A DNA stretch of 64,000 nucleotides from contig JAFFSR010000021.1 of NCBI GenBank assembly GCA_017163975.1, positions 858,501 through 922,500 on the forward strand. The letters run 5' to 3'. A model generated the notes under the pieces. The model was not told the DNA's origin, made no database searches, and saw only the letters and a list, made by a program, of their open reading frames with translations. A program made the position numbers and the translations under genes. The stretch is from Anastatus disparis. Lineage: Eukaryota > Arthropoda > Insecta > Hymenoptera > Eupelmidae. Shown piece after piece: positions 21,964-31,819 of this stretch (position 1 is its first letter; each line of letters opens with the position of its first letter).

Positions 21964-22750
21964 GTCGTTTCTTTCAGACGACTAAAATAGATTTGAAATC
22001 CGCTCGAGACATGTTAAGTGACATTTTACAAATTCTTAATAGAAAAAAAATGTGTGATGTGAAATTTAAGTCTTTTGTATGGAAAAATTTGTAGAATTGA
22101 TGAAAAATTAGATGTAGGTTTGGAAGTACCTTGTAAAGTAAATAGGCAAAGACACAGAGAAAATCATCCTTTCAACAATCCTATGGATTACTTTAGGCAG
22201 TCAATTTATATACTCCTAATAGAAAATGTTTTAGAAGACTTAAAATCACGTTTCCCGGATAAAGTCTTTAAATTATATACTTTACCTATATTATTTCCAT
22301 ATTCCAAAAATTTTAATAAAAATAATTCAGAATCTATAAATCAAATTGTAAATAAGTATTTATCGTTTTCTGATAAACCTGTTAATTAAGTTAAATAGCT
22401 AATTAATTCGGGATTGGAATTTCGGAAAGTCAAGTGAGAACGAGAATGTAACAATCGTTCTTTGAGGGCAATTAAACTTTTAAAAGCTTGCAATGAAGAA
22501 TGTTCTCCAACCATAAATTTTCTTTTGAAATTATTAGTGACATTGCCATTGTCAGTAGCAACTGCAGAAAGATTATTTTCTAGCCTCTGAAGAGTTAAAA
22601 TTTGGCTCAGATCTACGATGACGCAAGATTTATTAAATAGCTTAGTGCAACTCCATGTGCATCAGGACATCAAAGTTGATTCAGAAGAAATTATCGAAAT
22701 GTTTGCCAAGAAAAAAAATCATCTTCTTGAATTTTCAGTTTCAAATATGT
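21964..22750 (+). pseudogene. hAT transposase, C-terminal part with dimerisation domain
   Basis: The fragment reads GKICRIDEKLDVGLEVPCKV, NRQRHRENHPFNNPMDYFRQ, SIYILLIENVLEDLKSRFPD and SFSDKPVN. In other frames it then gives FLLKLLVTLPLSVATAERLF, then RVKIWLRSTMTQDLLNSL and QLHVHQDIKVDSEEIIEMF. The PxSVATAERxFSxLxRIKxxLR block is the hAT C-terminal dimerisation domain. It is followed by DIKVD-type sequence and a stop near 22750. Several stops and frame shifts are present. Together with the two upstream blocks it accounts for almost a whole transposase. Confidence 0.85.
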
Positions 22751-22989
22751 GAATTATTACATAATAATTTATATGAATATTTTATTTATATGTAAGTTAT
22801 AAAGCTATAAGTATATTATATCTTACATCATGTCTTATAAAAATATGTATTTACTCATTTTTTCATTTTCGAATCTGACAGGTCCAAAGACCTTTTTTTA
22901 GATATCAATATATCTTCTCCCCCATTCACCCCTTTCCCCCAAATTAGGATCCTGGATCCATAATAATAAATTAAAATTTATTCTTAATT

Positions 22990-25800
22990 TTTAAAATGGA
23001 TTAAAAATTAGAACTTTACTAATAGAACCAATTTTCAAAAGCTTCCCAGCTACTTAGACAAAAAAATAGATAGTATCAAAAATTTAAAGCAGATCCATCG
23101 AATAGTTTTCGAGATCCAATTGGCTAAATAAATACAATATTTGTTTCAAAAATTTCTTTTTCAAAATTTTCAAAATGCTCAAAAATAGAAACCAAACAAG
23201 CAAAATCAGATTTGAAATTTCCTTTCTTTTAGCAGTCGTAAATAATTTTCTTTCAAATTTTAGAACAAATATATCAAATAATTTACGTAAAATAAAAAAA
23301 TTAAAAAAAAAGAATCAAAATTATTTTCAAAATTTTTAAAATTTTCTAAAATTTTAACTACACGAAGAAAATTAATTTTCAAAAACTTATCTTCTTTAGA
23401 CAGTAGCGAATAACTTCAAATTTTGGAGCACGTCCATCGAGTTGTTTATGTAAAACAGAAAAAAAATGAAAAATAAAAATTTTATTTAAAATTTTTAATA
23501 TGCCCTAGAATTTAAACTACTCTAAGAAAATCATTTTTCAAAAGTTTCTTTTTTCGTCAATCGCAAAAAAGTTTGATGCTAATTTTTAAGCAAATTTATC
23601 GAGTACTTGACGTAAAATACAAAAAAAAAAAAATTAAAATAATTTTTTTTTCAATAGCTCTAAAAAAAATTCGCTAAGAAAAGTAATTTTTAATAGCTTT
23701 CTCCCTAGTTAGACCAAAACTTAAATTAAATGCAAAATTGGAAGCAAATCCATGAAGTAGATTTCGAGATGATTGTCGTAACGAACACACACATATACGG
23801 ATGTTCTGGAAACCACTTTCTTCGACGCACTGAGTCCAAATATGTACTGTAAAAATGTATGCATCTGCCACCTATAGGAGACTTCATCCTCTATACCTTT
23901 TATACATACTCAAAGTCTTGTCGCTTGTCGCAACACACTCTGTTCTACGACCCTCTGTTGCACGGTTGTCTTTTATAGAGTTTTTGAAGTCTGGTGCTTT
24001 CGAACGTATAACGTTTTCCTTATAATAAAGTCCTTTTATAGTCAATCTTTGTTTCATCATTGACTACACCCTTTATATTTATATCAATACTTTTCCAACA
24101 GGTCATGGGCCCAGCACGCTTCCGCTGCGCACGCTTCTTTTCTCTAAGTCTGACTAGACGTTTTTAATTATTGAAAGAAGCCAATCTATGGTGTAGTCTT
24201 CAAGATCTAAGTGGCGTAATGAATACATACACACACATACGTATATGTATATGTGTCATGGGCTTATCACGCTTTTAGTGTTTCTGCACGTATCAACGAT
24301 GCAGCAACTGTATCTAGAGTTTGCAGCAGACGTGCCAATATTTACTGAGAGAATATTGGCACGTCTGCTGCAAACTCTAGATATAATCGCTGCATCGTTG
24401 ATACGTGCAGAAACACTAAAAAATTTTGGGGCCGAGTCGTCCCAAAACGACTAATATAGATCAGCTGAGTTTCTTTTTTGTCCATCAGAGGCGTTTTTCA
24501 TATATTACAGGCGTTTTTGGTATGTTATAGACGCAAGACTAAGACGAATACTGCACTGTTTTGGAACGTGAGCTACACCAAATCAAAGGACGAATCGTTT
24601 TAGATTTCAGCTGTATTAGTGAGTTCAGCAGTTATGCCAATATTGTCTCAGTCCACATATACACACACACGCACACGCACACACACACACACAGACACAC
24701 GCGCGCGCGCACACCCAGGTTTTTTCTAGAAATCACTTTTTTTTGGCTCTCTGAGTCCAAATATGTACAAATAAATGAAACAATACAAAAAAATTTTTTT
24801 TATTAATAAAATGCTTTCTCTATGATAAAGCTAAAAAAAAATAAAAAACAAAAACTAAAATTATTTTCAAAATTTTTTAAATTTTCTGAAATTGTAACTA
24901 CACAAAGAAAATCAGTTGTCAAAAACTTGTTTCCTTCAGATGGTAACGAATAAATTGTATTCAAATTTTGGAGACATCTTTCGAATTGTTTACGTAAAAT
25001 AGAAAAAAAAATTGAAAATGAAAATTTTTTTTGAATGCTCTAAAATTAAAACTGCGCTATAAAAATTAGTTTTTCAAAGCTTGTTTTCTTCAGACCATGG
25101 CGAATAACTTGCATAATAATTTTGGAGCAAATCTATCAAATGTTTTTCGTAAAGCAGAAAAAAAAAATGAAAAGTTTTCTCAACATTTTTAAAACGCTTT
25201 CAAATTAAAAGCATACTAATAAAATCAGTTTTTAAAAGTTTTCCTTATTTCAGCCGTCGTAAATAATTGCTACGCAAATTTTAAATCAAATCAATCGTGT
25301 ACTTGACGTAAAATACAAAAAAAATGAAAAATCGAAATTTTTTTAAATTCTTAAAACTGCTTTTAAATTAAAACTATACTATGAAAACCAATGTTCAATA
25401 GCTTCAGCACCAGCTAGACAAAAACATAAATTGTATGCAAAATTTGAAGCAAATCCATTGAGTAGTTTTCGTGATCTAACTGGCTTAATAAATACATACA
25501 TACACACATACACACATACACAAACGTTCTTACAGACATTTTCTGGAAATCACTTTTTTCGACTCCTTTACTCCAAATATGTACATATTAATGAAAAAAT
25601 GGAAAAATATTCTCTATATGAAAGCAATAAATAAAGAAAAATCGAAATTATTTTCAAAATCTTTAAAATTCTCTAAAATTGTAACTACACTAAGAAAATT
25701 AGTTTTCAAAAGCTTGTTTTCTTAAGACATTAGCGAATTGATTGTATACAAACTTTGGAGAAAATTTATCGTATGGTTTACGTAAAATAAAAGATGGATG
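22990..25800 (+). repeat. Diverged ~155-bp satellite array with composite units
   Basis: A marker like AAAAGCTTGTTTTCTTCAGA plus GTAGCGAATAACTTGTAT recurs near 23036, 23380, 23540, 23694, 24920, 25075, 25230, 25400 and 25708. Each marker is followed by a TTTGGAGCAAATCTATCGAA-like block and a TTACGTAAAATAGAAAAAAA-like block. Some units end in CA-rich runs and GAGTCCAAATATGTACA-like sequence (23790-23850, 24650-24790, 25500-25600). No coding capacity. Single units occur at 15110 and, inverted, at 57365. Confidence 0.75.
24280..24424. repeat. Near-perfect long hairpin
   Basis: Arms of about 65 bp run from AGTGTTTCTGCACGTATCAA to CCAATATT and back. The loop is about 9 bases (TACTGAGAG). The left arm has a short insertion (AACTG) relative to the right. 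It may be a young MITE or a hairpin-RNA source. It lies inside the satellite region. Confidence 0.7.
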
Positions 25801-25818
25801 AAAATCGAACACTGTTAA

Positions 25819-25918
25819 CCAAGGGGGAAAATAGGTTTTTTTTCCCGAGTTGGGTTTAGCGCTCGAGCGAAGCGAGATCGGCAATAAAGACTCAGACAAA
25901 AAAAATTTGCCTCTGTGG
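25819..25918. mobile_element. Possible 100-bp TTAA miniature element
   Basis: It is bounded by GTTAACCA on the left and TGGTTAAC on the right, with TTAA as the presumed target. Similarity beyond the first bases is weak (CCAAGGGGGAAAA against CCACAGAGGCAAA). The interior has GCGCTCGAGCGAAGCGAG, unlike the AT-rich surroundings. Confidence 0.35.
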
Positions 25919-25992
25919 TTAACATTTTACTTTTTCAAATATAAATAAAAAAAATAATAAAGCGAATATAAATATAAAATGTAATTATTAAA

Positions 25993-26163
25993 TTAAGGCA
26001 ACCTCGATGTTTAGGTTAGGTTTCGATTTTTAGTTTATAAATCGCGCTGTTAATACATGCGATTTTTCAGATTTTTTAATTTTTCACCATTTTTTGAAAT
26101 TTATAAAATGGCGGAAAACTTAAAAATCCAAAGAAGTTTATAAACTCAAAGAGTAATTTGCTA
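25993..26163. mobile_element. Relic of TTAA foldback family F5
   Basis: TTAA is followed by GGCAACCTCGATGTTTAGGT, and the interior matches the intact element at 34272-34476 (GATTTTTCAGATTTTTTAAT, AAAGAGTAATTTG). The right TIR is lost. Confidence 0.7.
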
Positions 26164-26329
26164 TTAAACAAAACAAAACATAATACAAATATACATAGAT
26201 GCAAAATTTACTTGAAATAAAATTGAAAATATATTCGTTACGTGGAGAGGGGATGACAAAACAATCAAACAACACAGAATTTACTTTTAACACATTCTTT
26301 GTTTATTTCCGCGTTATTGTTATTAAACT

Positions 26330-26716
26330 TTAAGAGGAGGTCACGTATCTCTATCATTTTCTAATCAAAGAAATGATTTTTTTACAAAAACTAATAACTT
26401 TAGCGAAAAATGAAGAGAAAGCCTCATCTCGTATAAAAAAGCAATATTTTCTTTGATAAGAATAAATTAATTTTATTGCTTCGTTCTCAAGAAAACCTTG
26501 AAAAACCAAATTGTCCACCCTAACCTCTATGATTTAAATTTTTCAAGGTTTTCTTGAAAATGAAGCAATTAAATTAATTCTTTCTTATCAAAGAAAATAT
26601 TGCTTTTTTTATTACGAGATGCCGCTTTCTCTTCATTTTTTGATAAAGTTATTAGTTTCTGTAAAAAACTCAATTCTTTGATTAGAAAAGGACAGAGATA
26701 CGTGACCTCCTCTTAA
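26330..26716. mobile_element. TTAA foldback MITE, family F1, copy 2
   Basis: The element (26334-26712, 379 bp) is flanked by TTAA, with the same ends, TGTCC/TATCATTTTCTAAT subterminal block and central GGTTAGGGTGGACAATTTGG (inverted here) as the other F1 copies. Confidence 0.9.
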
Positions 26717-26859
26717 AAGACGTCTTTTTTATCAAGATTTCAAAAATAATACCTACTAAAATGTTTAAAAAAAAACGTACTTAAGCTAAAGTGTATATAC
26801 TTGAAGTACGTAATTGAAGTATGTATACTGATTTTTAACTGTGAATAAACATGCAAAAT

Positions 26860-26935
26860 TATAACCTCATATACCTGCATCTCTGAAATTTGGAAAAGGG
26901 ATTGCAAAGTTAAGAAAAACGGCACCTCACAGTTA
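26860..26935. repeat. Relic related to the 37182-38058 foldback interior
   Basis: GAAATTTGGAAAAGGGATTG and AAGAAAAACGGCACCT resemble GAAATTTGTATAGGGGATGA and GAGAAAAACGCCACCT at 37552-37600. The rest has diverged. Confidence 0.4.
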
Positions 26936-27357
26936 AAAATGTAAGTACTGAAAAAATTATTCGAAACGACTAGTAATTCTGTCTTTGACTGTTAGTCAAA
27001 ATTTGTATTTTTTAAAATAAATTTTTTAAAATGAAGGTTTTAGATCTAATGAAATAAAGCATTTTTTATTATCTAGTAAAAAAATTCATCAAATTAAATC
27101 GAAAAATTTTAATATCCAATTATAAAGTAATAAAACGCGTATATATTTAATTTTGTCAAAATTAGACAGCCAGAATAAAAAGTGTTAAAAAAGTGTAAAT
27201 GAAATTAAAGTTTGAATATTTATTTTTAACAATTTACATATTCTAAATGAAAAATTGCTTTCTTATTATAATTTTTACTAAAAAAGTGATTAGAAAATAG
27301 AGGTATATTCAATCTTAATTTCGAAAAAATACTGTGATTGCGGATTTAAATAAACAG

Positions 27358-27710
27358 TATTAAAATGACGGAAAAATAAAGATCAAACTTTCTAATACAA
27401 AGCATAATAAGTGGATGGAAAGCTTGGAAGCTCTTTTGTATAAATTAAAATTATTGTTTAATAAACAACAAGAGTAAGATGAAAAAATGAACCCACCAAG
27501 TGATCTAGATAGATCAATGAAAGTTAACGTAGAAAAAACCATTAATGCAGAAACGTAAAATTTAAATGATCAGATAAACGAGTTAACCTATCTAATAAAA
27601 AGATATTGGAAGACAACACATCGATAAAAAGCTTATTAGATAAATATAAACAACAAAATACTGTATTATCACAAAAAAATAAAGTTAAGAATCAAGAATA
27701 AAATAAAAAT
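27358..27710 (+). pseudogene. Decayed gypsy gag, coiled-coil part
   Basis: This matches the right-hand gypsy element at 60780-61090: TTGTTTAATAAACAACAAGA is shared exactly, followed by GATGAAAAAATGA against GATGACAAAATTA and by TTATTAGATAAATATAAACAA against TTATTAAACAAATATAAAAA. Many stops occur in all frames. Gag would form the particle that packages element RNA. The relic is cut at 27710 by palindrome/repeat R-A. Confidence 0.65.
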
Positions 27711-27987
27711 GTTTTAACAAAAAACAAAACCGACTTCAAAAAAATGCACTAAACAGTTACAAATAATTTATGATCTTCAATAATTATACGCATACTACGC
27801 ATCTAACTTAACACAGGTGTAGCAAATATATTATAGATTATCTAATTATTAGATAATCTATAATATATTTGCTACACCTGTGTTAAGTTAGATGCGTAGT
27901 ATGCGTATAATTATTGAAGATCATAAATTATTTGTAACTGTTTAGTGCATTTTTTTGAAGTCAGTTTTGTTTTTTGTTAAAAAATTT
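27711..27987. repeat. Long palindrome, ~138-bp arms
   Basis: Centred near 27849, the arms run from AACAAAAAACAAAACCGACT to GATAATCTATAAT and are nearly perfect with almost no loop (CTAATTATTAG centre). The right arm is the start of repeat R-A copy 2. R-A copy 1 at position 28 has only one arm. Confidence 0.85.
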
Positions 27988-28336
27988 TTATTTGGAGTCT
28001 GTTTTGTTTTGTGTTAAAAATTTTTTATTTGGAGTCGGTTTTGTTTTTTGTTAAAATTTTTTTATTGTTTAATGTTTATTTTCAATGTTTTTAAAGTCAG
28101 TTTTTTTTGTTAAAAAATTTTTATTTTCTATTTTTTAGTGAATCTTCTTACTAAAAGCGCAAAGATAGATAGACCCACTAATTACGCCTAACTTTCATTA
28201 TTAATTCATAACGCATGCATTAGTACACTATACCAAGCAATGTATGGGAGGAAAGAGAGAAGGCTCAACGGCACAGTGTCATTGGGTATGCATGTATACA
28301 TATTCAAGCTTAGGTAAGAGAGGGAGAGAGAGAGAG

Positions 28337-28376
<40 letters not shown>

Positions 28377-28395
28377 GGAGTCAGGGACAGATTTG
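27848..28395 (+). repeat. Dispersed repeat R-A, copy 2
   Basis: This copy has the same order of blocks as 28-400. It differs by three tandem variants of AGTCGGTTTTGTTTTTTGTTA between 27955 and 28110 and a longer GA microsatellite (28320-28375). It is followed at once by the 3' end of LINE C. Confidence 0.75.
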
Positions 28396-28884
28396 ATTTT
28401 TCATTGATTTAACTTTATTTGGCCTTGGGGTACAAACCCTGTCTGGCACTGAAATTCAAATACAACGACGAAATACAATCATATTCTTTGTGACTATACA
28501 TAAATTGAAAAATAAAATAAAATATTCGATTCATTTTGATTTTAACTAAGCAATAACTATTACAAAATTAATTAAATTTATTCTATTATATGCTAAATAG
28601 CAAAAGCAGTACTAATTGATAGTATAAAGTAAAATACAAAAGTGATATAAAGAATCTTAATGATATTAATAATAGCAATAATATCTACAAGCAAGTAAAT
28701 CAGTATACTACACTGAGAAAAATATATAATTAAAAATTACTATATTTTTCACTAATGGGGAGACAAACTCTACATATGCAGGAAATTTAACATACTTTTA
28801 TGAAAATTTACTATACTTCTACGAGTTTATGATATACGCGCTCACAAAAATTGCTATTCAGTATCGTAAAAATTATGAATACAG

Positions 28885-29078
28885 AGAATGACCAGTGATG
28901 GATTTCGAGGATGCTTTATACATTTATGTACATCTATATATTAGGATATCCTTTAGCCAACTTCAGAGTATACCGTAGAATTAGAGTATAAGCAGAATAT
29001 AATATTCTGTAGTATATACTCTGAAGTTGGCTGTTGGATATCATATAAGCATCTTCGAAATCCATCACTGAGAATGAC
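28885..29078. mobile_element. hAT MITE with 8-bp target duplication
   Basis: The element at 28893-29070 (178 bp) begins CAGTGATGGATTTCGA and ends CGAAATCCATCACTG. It is flanked on both sides by the perfect 8-bp repeat AGAATGAC (28885-28892, 29071-29078). CAGTG-type TIRs with 8-bp duplications are diagnostic of hAT. The arms fold throughout, and CAACTTCAGAGTATA is inverted around the centre. Confidence 0.9.
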
Positions 29079-29631
29079 ACAACGAGACTGCTGTTGCCGC
29101 GCTTAATCACTAGGTGGCGACTCATTTTTTCAACCTACGAGCGGTAAGAGAAGTACTTGGTTGGTATATAAGAGAATTTGAAACAGAGGCTTTACGTGAT
29201 AATACGCGTTAGGTAGAATATGCGTTAGGTGTAGCGTGTGAGTGCGATTAACTTGTTGTAATGTGTGTAATTTAGGATAAATGTAGTATATACAACTTCG
29301 AAAAGAGCGTTTCATAATTTGCAAAAAGTGTCTTTCTAACAATAACACACAAACAAAATAATTCTTCCTTAACTGAATTTGAAAACACAAGTAAAATTCT
29401 CAGAACGTCAACGAGCATTGGAAAATAATATTTTTAGAATTAAAAAAAAAATTCATATCCATAATATTTAATACATGATATTTATAAAATCTAATATGCA
29501 GTGTAGTAAAATTTGCTAAAAGGTATAGAAAAATTTGATGTATAGTATAGTAAAATTTGATGCTTTGAAATTTTACTATATACATATACTAAAATTTAAC
29601 ACATATCGAGTTTGTCTCTCCGATGTTATAC

Positions 29632-29725
29632 CGACGCCCCGTACGAAGAAAAGCACCGTTCAGAAATTCAAATGCAAATTAACATTGGGATTTCTGAACG
29701 GTGCTTTTCTTCGTACGGGGCATCG
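29632..29725. repeat. Perfect-stem 94-bp hairpin
   Basis: A stem of 36 bp (CGACGCCCCGTACGAAGAAA onward to CAGAAAT) has one mismatch near its base and a 22-base loop. ATAC flanks both sides. It is GC-rich in AT-rich DNA. It could be a miniature element or a hairpin-RNA precursor. Confidence 0.7.
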
Positions 29726-29924
29726 ATACAGTATAGTAATTTTTCATTAAGTTTGTGCTAATATTTAATCATACATTTCTCTCCGTGTAAAGTTATCAGC
29801 AAAAACACAATGCAATAATTTCAATTTAACAAATTAGTTCATTAATATTCTCATATATGCAATGCTGTAATAAATCCAGCAAATTTCCATTGACTTGCTT
29901 ATGTCATAGTGACTACTGAGTCAT

Positions 29925-30615
29925 TCAACCAGCACTCAGCTCACGCTGCCACAACACATATTTATTCAGGAAGAGCCTATAATATAGAGATCGTTTGAAA
30001 GAGAAAGAAGCTTCAGGAGAGAACGATTCCAATGAAAACAGCTCTTTATTGAAGTATTCAGCTGCCGAGAAGGTGAAAGAATGCTGAAAAGCCGCAGTAT
30101 GAATGTTCAGACATATAAATAATCTAGAAGGAAGCCCGGATGAAGAATGCACTGATGCATCAACATGTTGCCTTACGAACCCAGAGGTTAAGTAAGATGG
30201 ATTACCATGAGCGACCACGTTATAGGCCAAACAAATTTTCAGATAAAGGCGTCTATTTTGTACAGAAAGCCAATGATAGTCTAGACAAAAGGGCATAACC
30301 CTACTACGTCTACCTATGCGGTAATGAACAAAACGAATGCAGGCGTTAAATGCTCTATGCAAGCGTAGATTTAAGGTTTGAGGAATGTCATCATAGGCAA
30401 CCGTAACATAATCAAAAAGTGGAAAAATCAGGGACTCAACTAATTGTTACCTCGTTTCTTGAGCCTAAGCATGCTTATAGAACTTTAGTAAACGAAGAGT
30501 AGCGTGCACCTTACGGATGGTAAAAGAAACCTGTTTGTTCCAATCAAGTGTAGAGGAAATCTACAAACCAAGGTTTCTAACTACAGAAGAATAATGAACG
30601 ACCATATCGCCAATC
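29925..30615 (-). pseudogene. LINE C ORF2: C-terminal domain
   Basis: The frame gives LVESLIFPLFDYVTVAYDD, LHRAFNACIRFVHYRIGRRS, DYHWLSVQNRRLYLKICLAY, SYLTSGFVRQ, GLPSRLFICLNIHTAAFQHS and FTFSAAEYFN. These match the LINE A blocks at 717-1226 (SLVESLIFHHFDYACVVYND). The first 437 bases are uninterrupted. The upstream part (STLDWNKQVSFTIRKVHATL) needs a stop to be passed. It lacks RT altogether. Confidence 0.8.
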
Positions 30616-31024
30616 GATGTCCCGAACTTACTGACACCGCGGTGGACCACCCCCGAGAGACTTTTTTCGGTTTTAACAAAAACCGACGAAAGTCACTCGA
30701 GGGCCGGTAAGGCAGAACGCGACTTTTCCACTATTATAGTTGAGCCGGACCGTTCTGCCGGGTAGGTGTTGAGCTCCCGATGCGCTAAAAAGGATGGGTT
30801 GAGCGATGCTCCCCGCCTAAGTAGGCCTGCACGATCGAGCACCACCAACCAAAGTTAGGGAAAATTGAGGGATGGTTTCGAACGCGAAAACACCGGAACA
30901 CAAAGGTGGTCGAGGTGTCACTCACTAGGCCAAATAGGCTGTAGGTGGTTAAACGGGAAATTGAGTCGCATAACTTATGCCACCTTAATATGTGGTTACG
31001 GCGAAAAGTTAAAACTTTAGTACA
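30616..31024. other. GC-rich island of unknown origin
   Basis: About half G+C, this stands out sharply from flanks of roughly 25-30%. It contains GACACCGCGGTGGACCACCC, an interrupted palindrome CGGTTTTAACAAAAACCG and CCGGTAAGGCAGAACGCG, which is partly echoed inverted as CCGTTCTGCCGGGTAGG. No open frame of note and no similarity to other parts of the window were seen. It sits between LINE C and a gag relic, so it may be the internal part of another element. Confidence 0.5.
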
Positions 31025-31420
31025 CTGAAAAAATCAGTAAACACTTTAGCAGAAACGTAAGGCAAGTAATACAATTTTCACAAAAAAAAACAAAAATATT
31101 TTGTTCAAAATCTTACCAGATTATGATAATGATGATAAGGTTCAAGAAATAAGAGCATCAAATAGAAATGAATCTCATAGAAGTAACACAAACCAATAAA
31201 ATTTCTTTAATAAAAATGATAATATAGAAAGAAAACAAATAGCTCCATATAATTAAAATAGTAATGATAATTATAACAGTAATTATAAACAAGATTATAG
31301 AAAAAACTCCATGATGAAGCTGCTTCTCGTGTAAAAAAAGAAAGGGTTAGGGATACAACAAATGCTAGTACCCCAAAAACACAAAATATTTTAAGATGTA
31401 AAATTGGACACTACACCTTC
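31025..31420 (+). pseudogene. Decayed gypsy gag, C-terminal part
   Basis: This matches the right-hand element at 61685-62200. AACACTTTAGCAGAAACGTA corresponds to AACATTTCAGCAGAAATGTT, and TTTTCACAAAAAAAAACAAAA to TTCTCGCAAAACAAAGATAAA. The Asn/Lys-rich tail is also recognisable. It keeps six A residues where the right-hand element has seven, which helps locate the frameshift there. Confidence 0.65.
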
Positions 31421-31639
31421 ACTCCTAAATATTGACTATCTTTCCATTTTATTGCAAAAATTTTAGTAAAGAAATGCATTAGTTTGTAGTATGTACTTAC
31501 ATGTAGTATGTACCATAATGACTATTTAGTTGAATTTTAAAATAAATTTATTCATAATATATTGAAAATTTTGCATTAATATTAAATATAATTTATGCAT
31601 TAATAAGAGATGCATTAAATGAAATTAAAAAAAGTTATT

Positions 31640-31815
31640 GCCATAGTGGAACAAAAACCAAATATAAAATAATCTTATTGAAAGGTTAACCTTGAGAACA
31701 ATAAATTATAAATTTTAAAGAAATTACGAAGGTGGAAATTACATGAATGGAAAAAAAACGTAGAACGTGGAAGGATCCACGTAGAACATTTAAAACCGTT
31801 ATATGAGATTTTATG
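31640..31815 (+). pseudogene. Decayed gypsy pol, integrase C-terminal end
   Basis: Near 31773-31805 one frame reads GRIHVEHLKPLYE, the short (V)H(V)xxLKP motif that ends gypsy pol polyproteins. Upstream sequence reads in broken frames. With the two gag relics, it outlines one deeply decayed element from 27358 to about 31815. Nearly all of protease, RT and integrase are deleted or replaced. Confidence 0.55.
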
Positions 31816-31819
31816 TAAA

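Larger units (their letters stand above)
15323..22962 (+). mobile_element. hAT transposon (ZMYM1-like), decayed and nested
   Basis: The left end CAGGCGCGGATCCAGG and right end GGATCCTGGATCC are the characteristic termini of hAT elements that encode ZMYM1-type transposases. The 8-bp target duplication is no longer visible because the right end is worn. The transposase reads on the plus strand in three blocks (17030-18125, 20566-21199, 21964-22750). It is separated by a 2.4-kb TTAA transposon and a TTAA foldback, and another foldback lies at 15485. The spacer 15870-17030 holds no gene. Confidence 0.8.
28711..29787. mobile_element. TIR element (CACTGAGAAAAAT ends) within LINE C
   Basis: The left end CACTGAGAAAAAT pairs with the right end ATTTCTCTCCGTG, and both are flanked by TA. 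Subterminal sequences rich in TACTATA/TAGTAAAATTT recur (28740, 28800, 29508, 29545, 29570). It holds no transposase. It contains the hAT MITE at 28893 and the hairpin at 29632. The superfamily is not decided. Confidence 0.6.
28396..30615 (-). mobile_element. LINE C, 5'-truncated, split by a TIR element
   Basis: The minus-strand element begins at its 3' end with a GGGGTACAAACCC hairpin, the counterpart of that in LINE A. ORF2 C-terminal sequence lies at 29925-30615. Between them, 28711-29787 is a separate inserted TIR element. The 5' truncation at 30615 is abrupt, leading into unrelated GC-rich DNA. Confidence 0.8.
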
